Assembly: GCA_022575985.1 (NCBI GenBank)
Contig: JAKSXM010000014.1
Location: 3,720,001-3,784,000, forward strand
From: Anagrus nilaparvatae
Lineage: Eukaryota > Arthropoda > Insecta > Hymenoptera > Mymaridae
Direction of reading: 5' to 3'
Length of the DNA: 64,000 bases
The notes beneath the pieces are model-generated. The model made no database searches. It was given only the letters and a program-made list of their open reading frames with translations, and was not told the DNA's origin. How positions within the stretch are numbered: the first letter of the stretch is position 1; each line of letters starts with the position of its first letter. The position numbers were made by a program, and so were the translations under genes. Shown here one piece after another: positions 46,217-56,520 of the stretch.

Positions 46217-46899
46217 AGGAAAGTCTCAGGAATCGAATGGTATGGGCCTTATAGTCGATAGTCGTGTATAATTTTGAGATATAAAGGTCCAAAGATAAGT
46301 AAATATTACATTAGTCTTATGGGAAGAATTCAGGAAGTTGATTATTTTTACCATCAAATCGCGAATTCCCGAATGCAGATAGTGATAAATTGAAAGTTCA
46401 AAGCTTAAAGAATTTATTGGTACTTTCCAAATATGAGGTATACGTGGGAAACTTCGTGTAATTAAACGAAGAAAATTTTATAACGCAGTTTTAGCAGGAA
46501 GGACGCCATATTGTTTGTTTATTATATACAAAGCGCGCGCACTAAGGTTATAGTAAATAAAAACACAAATATAATATTATTCTTTAATTCGTAATTTCAT
46601 ATTTATTAATTAAGTAATAATTTATTATTTTAAAATAAATTTTTTTCCATAAAATAATTTGTAAATTGCATTTAATATAAAATATTTATATTTATTTGAT
46701 AAATATATACACGGAAGTATAAATTTGAGTTCTGAATTTGTTCTTCTTGCAGAAGTACTGAATGATTAAAAAGTAATAACACATTAAATGTACATTAGTA
46801 AAATTAACAGATATTTACCATTAAATTTGTAAATATTATTTAAAAAATTATTTTTTTGAATTTATAAAGTATTATTTGTATCATTTAAATAGTTAAATA
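46217..46899. other. Gene-free AT-rich stretch
   Basis: Nothing beyond AT-rich sequence. AATAAA-like signals occur (for example about 46555), one of which could serve the gene upstream. Confidence 0.5.
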
Positions 46900-48036
46900 G
46901 GTATGGTTTCCGGCCCCAGCATATTTTTCGCATTTTTTGGCTCAATTTGATGATATATGATAAAAAAAAAGATTCCGAGGGTCGGCACCCCCACCCCCCC
47001 TGCGTTACCCCTAGGGGGTTGAAACGTGTTTTTCACTAAAAATTAATATCTCCGAGCCGAATCATCCGATTGGGGCGTGGTTGGTATCAAAATTTTCGTT
47101 TTGAAAAAATACACTAAAAAAAATTTTTTATTTTATTTTTGAACTCATTTTGAGGTTCAAAATTTCGAAAAACGTCATTTTTGGCTTTTTTGACGGTCTA
47201 AAAATTGACATATCTCAGGATAGAGGAAAAACTCCTTTTTTTCGCGCTCAGGGGACTTTTGTCTAAGACTACTTTTCAAAATTCCGTCGAAAAAATGGCA
47301 ACTTTTACGGTGCATCACACGCAATTGACAATTATGTAAAAGAAATCGTGTTTTATTTTTTGCTTATTTTATCATACCATCTAATATTTTATTTTAAATC
47401 TAAAATTACCTTTTTTATGGTCTTTTTTATGTTTTTCTTATAATTTTTTCATAAAAAAACGATATTTCACCTAGACTCTACCAAAGGACTTCATTTATTT
47501 CATGAAATCTCTTTTAATTTTCGCAAATAATATCTATTTTCCTTTATTAATAATAATTAAAATACTAACACTTTTATTATAAATAATTATTTTGAAGAAA
47601 GTTATTTATTCTTAAAATATGTATTAAGTTAATTTATAAATAAGGATAAATTTAATTCTTCAACATATTGAACTATATATAATTATTTGAACGTAAAACC
47701 TCATTTTTAACTACTATATGGAAAATCCGCAGAAAGATTGCGCTTAGGATGATCAACTTTTTAAAGAACAAAATTGAAAGCACACCTTCCTGTTACATTT
47801 CTTTGGATTCCTTAGACCATAGAAAGTGACGAACAAGTAAGAAATAGAAAATATTTTGCTTGCCCTATATTTTTTTTCTTTAGTTGGAAGACTCAAAATC
47901 ATGTTTTTTCGATGTTCAAAAAAAAACCGAAAAAAACCAAAAAAAGCCGACCCTCGGAATCTTATTTTTAATCATATATTATCAAACTGAGCCAAAAAAA
48001 TGCGAAAAATATGCTGGGGCCGGAAACCATTCCTTA
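46900..48036. mobile_element. Non-autonomous DNA transposon, ~85-bp terminal inverted repeats
   Basis: Left end GGTATGGTTTCCGGCCCCAG and right end CTGGGGCCGGAAACCATTCC. Inverted identity extends inward about 85 bases to GATTCCGAGGGTCGGC (46985) and GCCGACCCTCGGAATC (47948). About 1.13 kb, non-coding. TA adjoins both ends, as in Tc1/mariner-type MITEs, but one end base differs, so the duplication is uncertain. Confidence 0.75.
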
Positions 48037-49130
48037 TTCCGCAGTAGTCTTCACACATAAAATTTAGAGATAGAGGGCTGTTAAAAAAAAATAATAAAAA
48101 TAACAATATTTTTTGTTTATAAATTAATGTATTTTAATATGAAATCGACACTGCTGGAAAAGTGACAAATTTTTAAATAGACATTTGTAATTATGCAAAA
48201 ATTTAAAAAGCCTTATTATATTAACTATGATTAATAAAATAAAAGGAAGAAAAAATTAATTTTTTTTAAGTGATACTATTTGATACTATTACACACACAT
48301 TTATGAAGTGTAAAATAATTAAACTGCTATATTTATAATTTATATAATTTTGTAATTTTTTGTCTAATTAAAAGAAAATCTGCTGTAAAAAAAATTGAAT
48401 TATTTTTTAGTCCGATAAAATATATCTAATACAACTATGACTTCTCTTATATTCATTTTATCTTTTAAAAACGTATTTCAATAACTGTTAATTAATATAT
48501 TTTTATATCATTCAATTTAAAACTTGTGTTCAGTATTATTTAAATTATTATATATATATATAGCAAAGTTGGAGGGGGCTCCGCCCCCCCCAGTATTGCA
48601 TTTCCTTCTGTTTTTGTTGCTTAAGAAAACCAGGTTTCATTGTAAATTTATAACTATGCAAACACATTCAGAGTTTTCAGAGGAGCCTAGTTCTGTCCCC
48701 AGTAAAGTTATTATTATTAATTACAGAAACATATTTTAAAAGGTATTGGAGAGGCTATGTCTAATCCTAAAGATAATTTATTTCTTATGGAATCGGCGTG
48801 TTTCTCCCGCACGAACAGAATATAGCATTTTAGTATTAGTATCTCGTGTACTATTTTGGTACTTCAAGACCTGTTATGAATCATGTTAGTCGGCTAGTAA
48901 TTTCATAATTTAAACTTTTTGTTATTAACTGGATATCCAATTTTTTCGGTATTTTTTAATCTAGTGAATTTAAGGCCGCCAATCACTGAAATTATTTACA
49001 AATTTTTATTGAAATGTCCTTTTTTATGCAAATTTATCTAAGTACGTATAAATTAGTGCCGAATCGAGTAATACCAATTGCGGCCGTAAGATTTTATCAT
49101 ATTTAGAAGATATTTTAGTTATTAATCAAA
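48037..49130. other. Gene-free AT-rich stretch
   Basis: AT-rich sequence. A small GC island occurs at 48570-48592 (GGAGGGGGCTCCGCCCCCCC, itself a hairpin). A 71-codon frame crosses it, with no recognisable domain. Confidence 0.45.
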
Positions 49131-49149
49131 ATTTCAAAATTTTATTTTT

Positions 49150-49760
49150 TCCTAAAATAGTAAAAATTGAATATCTCCAAAAGTACGGTAGCTGAATTGC
49201 AAAACTATGGCCTATGTCATACGCAGACTTTTTTTCTATATTTTGACACTTCATTTTGACTTTTCATTGATTACACCCTGATGATGAAACACATACACAG
49301 ACAGACCCACAAATATATGATTAAAAATACCATAAAAAATAAAAAAATTAAAAAAAATTTTTCAACCATCTTCAAAAATATTTTATAAAATTTTAAAGAT
49401 ACCTCCGTTTTGAATAAAAATTTAAGAGAATACGTAAGAACTGGTGTTAAATCGAATACTACAAAGTGACAGTAAAATTTTTCTATAGTTTCAAGATATT
49501 TCAATTTTTGTTAAAAATTTTTTAAAATTTTATTAAGTTCAAAAATACTAAATTGTAACTAATACTAAATTGTAACTAAGTAACGAAAAAACTAATTGTA
49601 TATCTCCAAAAGTATGATAGCTGAGTCGCAAAACTATGGCCTATGTCACCTGCCGACTTTTTTTCTTTAATTTGACACCAGTTTTATTAAATTTCGTTCA
49701 CTGGTTTGATCCTGATGATAATACACACACACACAGACACACAAATAAATTTTCAAATAT
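49150..49760 (+). repeat. Two diverged direct copies of a ~190-bp repeat
   Basis: Copies near 49155 and 49590 share ATATCTCCAAAAGTA, AAAACTATGGCCTATGTCA, CCTGATGAT and an ACACAGACA-type simple-repeat tail. They resemble tandem or twice-inserted copies of one short interspersed repeat ending in an AC microsatellite. No polymerase III box was identified with confidence. Confidence 0.55.
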
Positions 49761-50270
49761 ATATAGTAGTAAGATAAGATAAGATAAATATTATTACTAT
49801 TTTTAACTTAATTTATTGTCAATTTTATTTTTTTAGTTGCAGACCTGCCACTTTGTAAAATAAAATAAAACTAAATTTAAAAAATTATCCATAGTGGGAA
49901 ATTGCACTTTTTAAAATTTATTTATGTTCATAGCAATAATTTATTAATTATTATATTCACAAAAATAATAGTTTTAATTAATTTTTTATGCGATGAATAT
50001 TTACCAATAAAATTAAAATAATTTAATTTACATTTATTAAATTTTTTATCTTTTTTTAATAAAACTATTGTTTTATTATTATTATGATAAGATAAATAAT
50101 TTGTACATTTTGATATGATATTTTTAAAATTTTTATTTATATGTTTATAAGGATATTTATCAATTAAATCTAATGTATCTGCTAAATCTAGAAATTCAGT
50201 TTGTTAACATATAAAAAAAAAAACCTTTTTGAGGGTAGTTTTTGCAAATTTAAGGGTGTTCCGAAAATAT

Positions 50271-50733
50271 TTTTCTTATAATCCAACGGTAGTTTTAATT
50301 TGGATGGTAGAATATGCTAACGGTATTTTTTGAATGTCAAACTACCCTTAAGAGTAAAACATTAATTATTCATAAAAAATTTTAAAAAAACAATTGTTTT
50401 TTTTTTCAGACTTACTGCCGAATCATTTTTTGTGGAAGTATTATTGAAAAAAATTTTTTTTTGACATTTTTTAGTATTAAAAATTTAATAAAATACCCTA
50501 ATTTTTTTCGATTAGACGTATCAATCAATTGTTTTCCACGGAGTCCTAGTTTTAATAAATTCGTTATTAATGGATTTTTTTGATCTCTTACCTGCATTAT
50601 GAAAAATGCAATTTTTTGCATTAAGAAATCAAAATTACTTTCTTATTGGAAGTGAAAATCACAATTTAAAAGAAATTTTTCGATCAAAAAATACAAAAAA
50701 TCCATGATTTTTGAAAGTAACACTTAATATTTT
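50271..50733 (-). repeat. Right inverted repeat of 8.2-kb segment
   Basis: Partner of 42508-42922. It contains GAATGTCAAACTACCC followed by TTAA at 50348. Confidence 0.8.
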
Positions 50734-51280
50734 ACACTAATTTTGTACGCGGACACTAAATTTAAAATGAATGATATCACTTTATTTTTCAAATATGATA
50801 CATAATTAAGCATCCACGATATGACCATATAAGTTTTTTGGGTCGGCTATTTAAGAATTTCGACTCCATTTTCAAAAATAATTAATATTTTTTAATTTTG
50901 AGCATCCAGAATATGCCTATGTTTTAGGTCGAACAATAAAATTTCTTATTTTTTTTTATGAAAAATTAATATTTAAACCTAAAATTAGTTACATAATTTT
51001 ATTTACATAATTTAATTCGTTATGTACATAATTTTAATTTAAGTTTTTAATTGTAGTTATGGGTAGTTTTAGATAATTTAAGGATGAAATATTAATTATT
51101 CATAAACAATTACCTCAAATTCTTGATAAGCGACCCAAAAAACCCGTAAGAACCTAATCTGGTCCCTCAAAGTGCAAAAATATCAGACACTCCTTTTCGG
51201 GGTTATTTTTGCTAATTTAAGGGTGAAATATTAATTATTTATAAAAAATTACCTAGATGGAATATCGGGATTTTTTCGGA
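50734..51280 (+). repeat. Degenerate copies of the dispersed ~140-bp repeat
   Basis: Blocks AAGCGACCCAAAAAACCC (51128), GGGTTATTTTTGCTAATTTA (about 51200) and GGGTGAAATATTAATTA repeat with decay. The order matches the array at 36945-37700. Confidence 0.6.
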
Positions 51281-52190
51281 AATTTTACAAAAAAAATTTT
51301 TTTTTTTATTTTTTTAATTTTAACGCAATATTTAAACTACATATAGCACAAAATAGAATCCCTGCCGTTCTTCTATTAATATCCGTCAAAATTCGGGACT
51401 TATGATACATACAATGGTAAAAATTGTCAAGTCATATTATGAATATTTGCAATTGTTTGAAAAAATAAAAACAAATTAACAAATCATAATAATAATAAAA
51501 AAAAATTTCGATAATAATTTTTGTAGCATAAAACTATTTAAAAAATAATATTCATATTTTATACTTATGCCGGGTTATATTTAACTATAATAAAACGCTT
51601 AGATTAAAAAAATTATCTTTTAATATCTTTATTTCTTTTAGATATTTTTAAAAATATGGTTAGTTTATATAACGTATAAAAAACTTGGTGAGTTTCATAC
51701 AAGTGCCCTAGAGTTGGTTAGTTAAATATTTTCATAGAGAAAGTTTGTGAGTTTATTTCAAGCGCGTTCGAGTTGGTTATTAATAAAAGAAATTTATATA
51801 TATTTAATAATGAAACAAAAAAATAACAAATTTGTAGAAGTGTTCGAATAAAGAGAATTAAAAAAAAAAATACCCTGCCAACTGGCTGGCACTAAGGTTC
51901 CTCAAACAATGAGCTTAATACACTCAAAACCATAGTGTGTCAATTTGAGCAAGTTTTTAATCATTAAATATTAAAGCGCATTTGTTACACAAAAGGAATG
52001 AGTAAAACATAAAAATTACACACTAATAAACATTAAAGTGAAAGTTTAATCAAAAGTAGTGTGTAAATTGATATATTTAATACGTAATATATTTTAAATA
52101 AGTTAAATAATAAAATTTAATCAAAAGTAGTAATTAAATTACTGATATTAAATTATTACCAAAAATAAAGATTTGTTTATAACCTATAAT
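51281..52190. other. Gene-free AT-rich stretch
   Basis: There is a weak internal duplication (AACTTGGTGAGTTTCAT at 51689 and AAGTTTGTGAGTTTATT at 51743). Otherwise it is AT-rich sequence with no gene. Confidence 0.45.
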
Positions 52191-52194
52191 ACAC

Positions 52195-52300
52195 TGAAAA
52201 AAAATTCCGCTTGCCGCAAGCGGATTTTTCCACTTGCCGCTAGCGGAATTCCGCTTACCGCTAGCGGAATTCCATTTGCCGCTAGCGGATTTTTTTTTTG
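52195..52300. repeat. Tandem hairpin units GCCGCTAGCGGA
   Basis: Four short palindromes of the form TCCGCTTGCCGCAAGCGGA or TTGCCGCTAGCGGAATT follow each other. They are GC-rich against the background and resemble the ACCGGAATTCCGTTTAACG block in the palindrome arms (28625 and 34935), including the adjacent ATTGCAAATG. Possibly the end of a related element. Confidence 0.6.
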
Positions 52301-52779
52301 TTTAAACCATTGCAAATGGCTTGAAACCTAAAAATAAACCTTAAAAAGATTATTTTTTTGAACTCAAAACTTCATAAAACTGAATTTTAAAGCTCAAAAG
52401 TTAAAAAAATCTTTTTAAAAGTAAAGATTACTTATTTAGCTTTTAAAACTTTTTTAAGTGGAATTATTATTGAAAGGTAATAATAAAAAGTTTAATAAAA
52501 TATATTTCATTAATTACTAGCTTTAGAAATTACCGAAAACAGCTGAAAACAACTCCAAACCTAAATTAACCAATTTTGGATCATTTTTAAAATAACCAAA
52601 TCAGTCTCGTTTTTAATGATTTTGTTTATTACTAATTTTTTTACAGATTTTTTATTATTTACTTTAATTTTATATATTTTGAAGTAATATCTTTGTTGAA
52701 AATAATTTTTCTTTTAATTTATTTTCACGTCTTAGAGCAGTTCAAATGTTAAATATTTGGGTTTTTGAAAAATTCATGG

Positions 52780-53826
52780 ACTTGAGATTTTTCTAGCAGA
52801 TTCAAATGATGTTATAAACTGGACTAAAAGGTATATTCCCAAGTAATTTTTCCCGTACAATTCAAACTCACTTCTTATTTTAACATTTTACTACGCTTTA
52901 CAGGAGATAAATTCATTTCTTTAGTTTTTTAAGGTACCAATTATGAGGGTACCAATTTTTAAAAGTTTCGCAGTTTTCAAGGAAAAATTTTCTGAATAAT
53001 ATTTGCAAGAGTTACTTATATATTTTTTCCTCGGAAATTCGATGAAACCACTAGTTTTTTTATCTGTTGTTTTCCTTAGCCATAAAATCTTTTGTTTCTA
53101 TTTTTACTGGTTTTCTCCAATCTTATATATTTTGCATTGGTAGCCCATTTGAGCTTAAAGGGTTTGAAATATTTAAAATTATCTTTAATAAATAAATAGT
53201 CAGGGAAAAGCCACTCGAAAAAATGCTAAAACTTTTTGTTTTTTAATAAACGAGTTATCGTTAAATAAAGATTTTGCAATAATTCTCCTACAATCTCAAT
53301 TACACGTTACTTGAAGCACAATAACTTAAAAATTTGATAAGTCAGTGAATTTTCATCTTCAGACGAAACGATTTCGCATTTTTTTAAGCAGTTTTTTTCT
53401 ATCTATTTATTTATTAAAGATAATTTTAAATATTTCAAACTCTTTAGGCTCAAATGGGGTACTAATGAAAATATATAAGATTGGACAAAGCCAGTAAAAA
53501 TAAAAACTAAAGATTTTATGGCAAAGGAAAACCCCAGATAAAAAAACTATAGTGCTTTCAACGAAATCTCGAGGAAAAAATATATAAGTAATTCTTGCAA
53601 ATATTATTCAGAAAATTTATTCTTGAAGACTGCAAAACTTTTAAAAATTGGTCCCCTCATAACTGGTACCCTAAAAAACTTAAAAAATGAATTTTTCTCC
53701 TGCAAAGCATATTAAAATATTAAAATAAATAGGGGGTTCGAATTCTACTAGAATTAAAAATTACTAGGGAATACGTCTTTTAGTCCAGTTTATAACATCA
53801 TTTGAATCTGCTAGAAAAATCCTAAG
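52780..53826. mobile_element. Foldback element, ~425-bp arms
   Basis: Arms 52780-53203 and 53401-53826 are inverted complements with moderate divergence (outer block TTTCTAGCAGATTCAAATGA, inner block TTTCAAACTCTTTAGGCTCA on the right). The spacer is about 200 bases and there is no coding frame. Confidence 0.75.
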
Positions 53827-53866
53827 GGTAAAGATCTTATTCAACACGAAAAAAATTGAACACAAG

Positions 53867-53897
53867 ACTAACTTACTTACTTACTTACTTACTTACT
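53867..53897. repeat. ACTT microsatellite
   Basis: Seven to eight ACTT units. Confidence 0.9.
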
Positions 53898-54038
53898 AAA
53901 ACACACAAAACTCAACACGCATTATTTTTTTACACTATTTTTTCCATTTAAATATTTAAATCCAACACAAATTTAAATCCAACACAAATTTTTTTGACAC
54001 GTATTATTTGACACAAAAATTTTTTATGCAAATCGTGT
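53898..54038. repeat. Left half of an inverted repeat split by the BEL element
   Basis: ACACAAAACTCAACACGCATT and following blocks are inverted relative to 59562-59720 (GTGTTGAGTTTTGTATG). The BEL element lies between the halves, at what was the loop. It ends with CGTGT, the left target duplication. Confidence 0.65.
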
Positions 54039-54328
54039 TGTTCAATAGCTGAGTAGTGGACTGTATAATGTGTGATAAACTAGGATTTTGGTGATGATAA
54101 AATAAAAATAACTCACAAAAAATATATTAATTAAGTAGCAAAATAATTATGAAACTTTATTGTATAAAAATGTGTGTTGCTACTTGGACTATTGTCCTAA
54201 GACTGCCGGCACTGTGCGCCGTTTCTAAAGGCACGCGCTTACACTCTGTGCTCTCTCTGTGCACACACGCACGTATACTTATAAACTTATATTAATATTT
54301 GTATTATTATACAGTGTAATATTTAACA
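54039..54328 (-). repeat. BEL 3' LTR
   Basis: On the minus strand it starts TGTTAAAT and ends ATTGAACA. Next to it, at 54329-54345, lies the polypurine tract (minus-strand AAAAGGGGGGAGAA). Confidence 0.92.
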
Positions 54329-54638
54329 TTCTCCCCCCTTTTAATTTATTTGCAGAGAAAATAAATTAATAATTAAAAATTTACTAGTTTATGTACATAT
54401 TTAAAAAAAAAAAATTATCCCATATTTTTTTACAGAAAAATAAATAAATTACAATACACTTTATTTTTTATTTTACACAGTTTTTACGTAATTTTATATT
54501 AAAAATTTCACACATGCATTCATTCATTCCAAACAAAATTACATTATTTACAATTTTTACAAAAAATACTTATAATTTTAATACAAAAAAAATTATACCT
54601 TTTGAAAGCAAAATTAGCTTGTTTATTGGTCTAGTTAA

Positions 54639-54771
54639 TTAAGTTGTAGCTGTTTTGAATTTAACAACTCTTACTAAACCGTCAATCCCTGGGCAAATTT
54701 TCAGAATCTAGGCATAAGGCCATTTACCCAGAGGTAAGCTATCGTCAGGAATTAGAAAAGGGACGATTTTC
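54639..54771 (-). pseudogene. BEL pol C-terminal remnant
   Basis: In a frame different from gag, the minus strand reads IPDDSLPLGKWPYA, a stop, then CPGIDGLVRVVKFKTATT. This is the conserved ending of BEL/Pao pol (the domain after integrase, DUF5641-like). It overlaps the last codons of gag, marking the deletion junction near 54770. Confidence 0.75.
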
Positions 54772-56055
54772 ATCATCACTATTAATAAAATTTAAGTTTT
54801 CTTCTGCATTCTTATTATCAGTAGACAAATGTATACTTTTAATTAAATTAGAGTCAAAATTTTGACTGATGTTATAATCATCTGACTGATTAGAAAAATG
54901 CAATGTAAAATGATGATTTTTTTGACAAAACTTACATCTTTTTTCCGAATTACATTCAGGCAGCATATGCAAACCTAAACAGTTGAAACATCTATGTTTA
55001 CTAGCCACAAATTCTTTTCTTTCAAGTATAGTTTTGTTCAAAAAAATATCACAAAAGGAAAAGAAATGATTTTTAGTACAAATAATACAATTGATTTGAT
55101 TATCTTTGTTATGTTTCGAATCATTACTTGTAGGACTTATTGATGACTTATCAAAAATATTCTTAGTATTGTCTTCGATCGATTCTAAGACAATAACATG
55201 ATTTTCCATAAATCTAAGTAAATCTGAAAATAAAGGAGGTTCTTTTGAGTTTTTTAAACTTCCAACAAATTTTTCCCACTGTTTTCGCGTATCCAAATCA
55301 AAAAGAGAAATAGAATGAAAAACTAACATATCATCCCAATATTTAGTATTTCTTTTTAAAGCTTCTAAAGCCTGTATAGGAGCTGTAATACCATTCAAAA
55401 TTCGCTTTAATTCTGAAGAGGATTCTTTTTTCATAGCTTTTAAATTGAAAAAGGAAGCTAAATGTGAATTAACTAATCTCCTCTTATTTTCAAATTTATC
55501 AACTAATTTTTCCCAAACGAAAGGAAAATTATTATTCGTAATGCTATATGAATTAACTAACTGAAGGGCTTCACCCTGTAAACTGGATCTCAAATAATAT
55601 AACTTAAAAACATCAGAATAACTTTTATCAATAACTAGAGTTTTATACATATCTCGGAAATTTTCCCATTCCGTAAAACTACCGTTAAATTTTGGGATAG
55701 GGATTCTTTCCAATTTTTCCAAATTATTTTCAGTGGTAAAACGTGAAGATCTATGTGAGTTATCATTTTGAGGGTTATGGGTTGCAATAAATTCATTAAA
55801 CTGACATTTATTTTTAAAATAACTTTGTTCAACAGAATCAAAAGTATTATGTTTTATATAATTTGTTTTATCAGAATTAGCTATATTTAAAATTTTATAA
55901 TGATTTTTCTCAAAGTGATACCACATGTCATTCAAGTTTTCTAAACGTGTGGAAGCATTGTATATGCTTTCACTGCCATCTTGAAGAAAGTTGTTATAAG
56001 AACTAGCAATGCGTTGCGAAATAGAATTCAGCTCCAAAATTAAACTCTTTGCCAT
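54745..56055 (-). CDS. BEL/Pao Gag
   Basis: An open frame of 436 codons from ATG 56055. The middle (IPKFNGSFTEWENFRDMY through YLRSSLQGEAL and WEKLVDKFENKR) is the DUF1759-type Gag domain of BEL/Pao elements. The C-terminal third has zinc-knuckle-like blocks CIICTKNHFFSFC, CFNCLGLHMLPEC and CKFCQKNHHFTLH. The last residues come from the deletion junction, and the frame ends at TGA 54745-54747. It is the only intact LTR-element gene in the window. It would build the particle but has no enzymes of its own. Confidence 0.88.
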   Translation of the reverse strand: MAKSLILELNSISQRIASSYNNFLQDGSESIYNASTRLENLNDMWYHFEKNHYKILNIANSDKTNYIKHNTFDSVEQSYFKNKCQFNEFIATHNPQNDNSHRSSRFTTENNLEKLERIPIPKFNGSFTEWENFRDMYKTLVIDKSYSDVFKLYYLRSSLQGEALQLVNSYSITNNNFPFVWEKLVDKFENKRRLVNSHLASFFNLKAMKKESSSELKRILNGITAPIQALEALKRNTKYWDDMLVFHSISLFDLDTRKQWEKFVGSLKNSKEPPLFSDLLRFMENHVIVLESIEDNTKNIFDKSSISPTSNDSKHNKDNQINCIICTKNHFFSFCDIFLNKTILERKEFVASKHRCFNCLGLHMLPECNSEKRCKFCQKNHHFTLHFSNQSDDYNISQNFDSNLIKSIHLSTDNKNAEENLNFINSDDENRPFSNS

Positions 56056-56520
56056 TTTAAACTAAGTAAACTTATATATAAAAACTTTTAACACAAGAAA
56101 AAGTTTAATTTTTAAAGTATGCAATATTCTAATGTAATTCATAAAGAACTAACTGCGCAAAATAATTAAAAGAAATAACTAAATGCGCGAACTAACTGGG
56201 TAATAACTTTACAATAATAAAATATGCAAATTTTCAAAGAAAATAAATCAATGAGAAATGTTGCATAAACTGAACTAGTCAACTCTAACCGGAATTATTG
56301 AGAACTGTGCTACATATAAATGTGCAAGAGTTCCCATGAGAACAATCCCAAAAAAAGATTTTCTCATCCAGGCCCTTCTGAAAAGAAAGAAAATAAAATA
56401 AACTAAACTAACTACAATTATTTTTAACTAAAAAAAAAGAAAACTAGTAATTAACTTTTTCTTAAGAAAGGAAACTCAATGGGACCTCCAAACTCATGCA
56501 ACAAATTTCACCAATTTTAA
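56056..56520 (-). other. BEL leader next to gag
   Basis: Untranslated leader between the gag start and the inserted G-rich repeat. A-rich, with no frame of note. Confidence 0.5.

Larger units (their letters stand above)
42508..50733. mobile_element. 8.2-kb segment bounded by ~0.4-kb inverted repeats, with transposase gene
   Basis: Inverted repeats of about 0.4 kb bracket a segment that contains a spliced gene (43284-44136) and a Sola-like transposase gene (44624-46216). This fits an autonomous DNA transposon with long terminal repeats. Alternatively, the inner TTAA sites (42843 and 50348), each followed inward by GGGTAG, could be the true ends of a 7.5-kb element within inverted surroundings. 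The interior also holds later insertions (44129-44410, 46900-48036). The boundary is therefore provisional. Confidence 0.5.

Noticed and set aside
48524..48739. 71-codon frame over a GC-rich hairpin
   Set aside because: No domain, no splice or promoter context, and it crosses a simple hairpin.
49278..49295. CCCTGATGATGAAACAC, which contains CUGAUGA and GAAAC as in a hammerhead core
   Set aside because: Only one base separates the two core strings, so stem II is missing, and no flanking stem I is seen. The related copy at 49708 does not keep GAAAC.
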